Part shown: piece after piece, positions 5,852 to 6,112 of the stretch | Position numbering within the stretch: the first letter of the stretch is position 1 | Layout of the letters: each line of letters begins with the position of its first letter | NCBI GenBank assembly: GCA_017880985.1 | Contig: JADGRK010000160.1 | Span: 1-6,112 of the forward strand | Direction: 5' to 3' | Origin: Rhodoferax sp. | GTDB taxonomy: Bacteria > Pseudomonadota > Gammaproteobacteria > Burkholderiales > Burkholderiaceae_C | DNA length: 6,112 nucleotides | Position numbers and translations under genes: made by a program | Notes under the pieces: model-generated | The model's input: the letters and a program-made list of their open reading frames with translations, nothing else | Database searches by the model: none | Told to the model about the DNA's origin: nothing

Positions 5852-6112
5852 CGTCTGCATGACACGCCAACTGTCCGTGATGATGGTCGTGCTCGCCCGG
5901 CACGTGACAGTACGCAATTTCTGGCTCAATGGCAACGCGAACCGTCATCACCGTCACCGCAATATGCGAAGTATTGCTTCTAGCTTCCGTGGATACTGCG
6001 CATACTGCTATCTTCTTCATAGTGCGACAGAGCCATCCCTGCCCCTGGCAGGGTTACCAACGCCGCACCGCGCGCGAAAGTGAAATAATCACGCATCTTT
6101 TTCCAAGGACTA
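5852..6112. other. Upstream region of the chr operon with no convincing gene
   Basis: Open frames exist on both strands (for example a - strand extension of chrB to 6020), but none has recognisable protein motifs. Visible structure is a perfect 7-base hairpin CCCTGCC (6037-6043), loop CCT, GGCAGGG (6047-6053), followed by only two T, and a weak GTGA/TCAC pair at 6080-6083 and 6089-6092. The last bases contain AAGGA (6105-6109), a Shine-Dalgarno-like sequence that could serve a + strand gene starting just beyond 6112. If so, this stretch would be the shared divergent control region. Confidence 0.4.

Noticed and set aside
5817..6020. Upstream in-frame extension of chrB adding 68 residues, including a His-rich stretch (HDHHH).
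   Set aside because: The family N terminus matches from MIDWLILTASLP (ATG 5816). The extension has no known domain, and the palindrome would fall inside coding sequence. It vaguely recalls His-rich metal-resistance proteins, but not enough to call.
1..6112. CRISPR arrays, tRNA or rRNA genes, insertion sequences, toxin-antitoxin or phage genes.
   Set aside because: No regularly spaced repeats, cloverleaf sequences, transposase motifs or other such signals were seen on either strand.

Overview
The window is most likely chromosomal DNA of a betaproteobacterium, probably a member of the Comamonadaceae (Rhodoferax/Polaromonas/Acidovorax type). This rests on the hemA-prfA-prmC gene order, the look of the proteins, the fairly GC-rich coding style, and two intergenic repeats resembling dispersed repeats of that group. 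The family-level placement is inference from memory, not a database result.

Left half, + strand (1-3038): three housekeeping genes. hemA (glutamyl-tRNA reductase, cut by the left edge) catalyses the first committed step of C5-pathway tetrapyrrole synthesis. prfA encodes release factor 1, and prmC encodes the methyltransferase that modifies the glutamine of the GGQ motif in release factors. The last two are therefore enzyme and substrate side by side. The hemA-prfA gap holds a nested palindromic repeat of 68 bp, and the prfA-prmC gap holds a second repeat-like block. A third palindromic, repeat-like stretch lies in frame inside prmC and adds a Pro/Leu/Gly-rich linker ahead of the SAM-binding motif.

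Right half, - strand (5816 down to 3148): a chromate-resistance operon convergent with prmC. chrB (predicted chromate-responsive regulator) overlaps chrA (two-domain chromate efflux transporter) by 4 bases. After chrA comes a broken third gene, a short stand-alone ChrB-C-terminal-type protein with an in-frame TGA, a probable internal deletion and altered conserved residues. A strong inverted repeat (10-bp perfect arms) overlaps the chrB start codon. With a -10-like hexamer six bases upstream of the ATG and no Shine-Dalgarno sequence, it suggests an autoregulatory operator over a leaderless promoter.

Right edge (5852-6112): no convincing gene. It contains a small GC hairpin and, in the last bases, a Shine-Dalgarno-like AAGGA that could belong to a divergent gene starting just outside the window.

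Nothing here looks like an entirely new system. The most interesting points are the decayed ChrB-like gene, the palindrome on the chrB start, and the repeat-like insertion in prmC.
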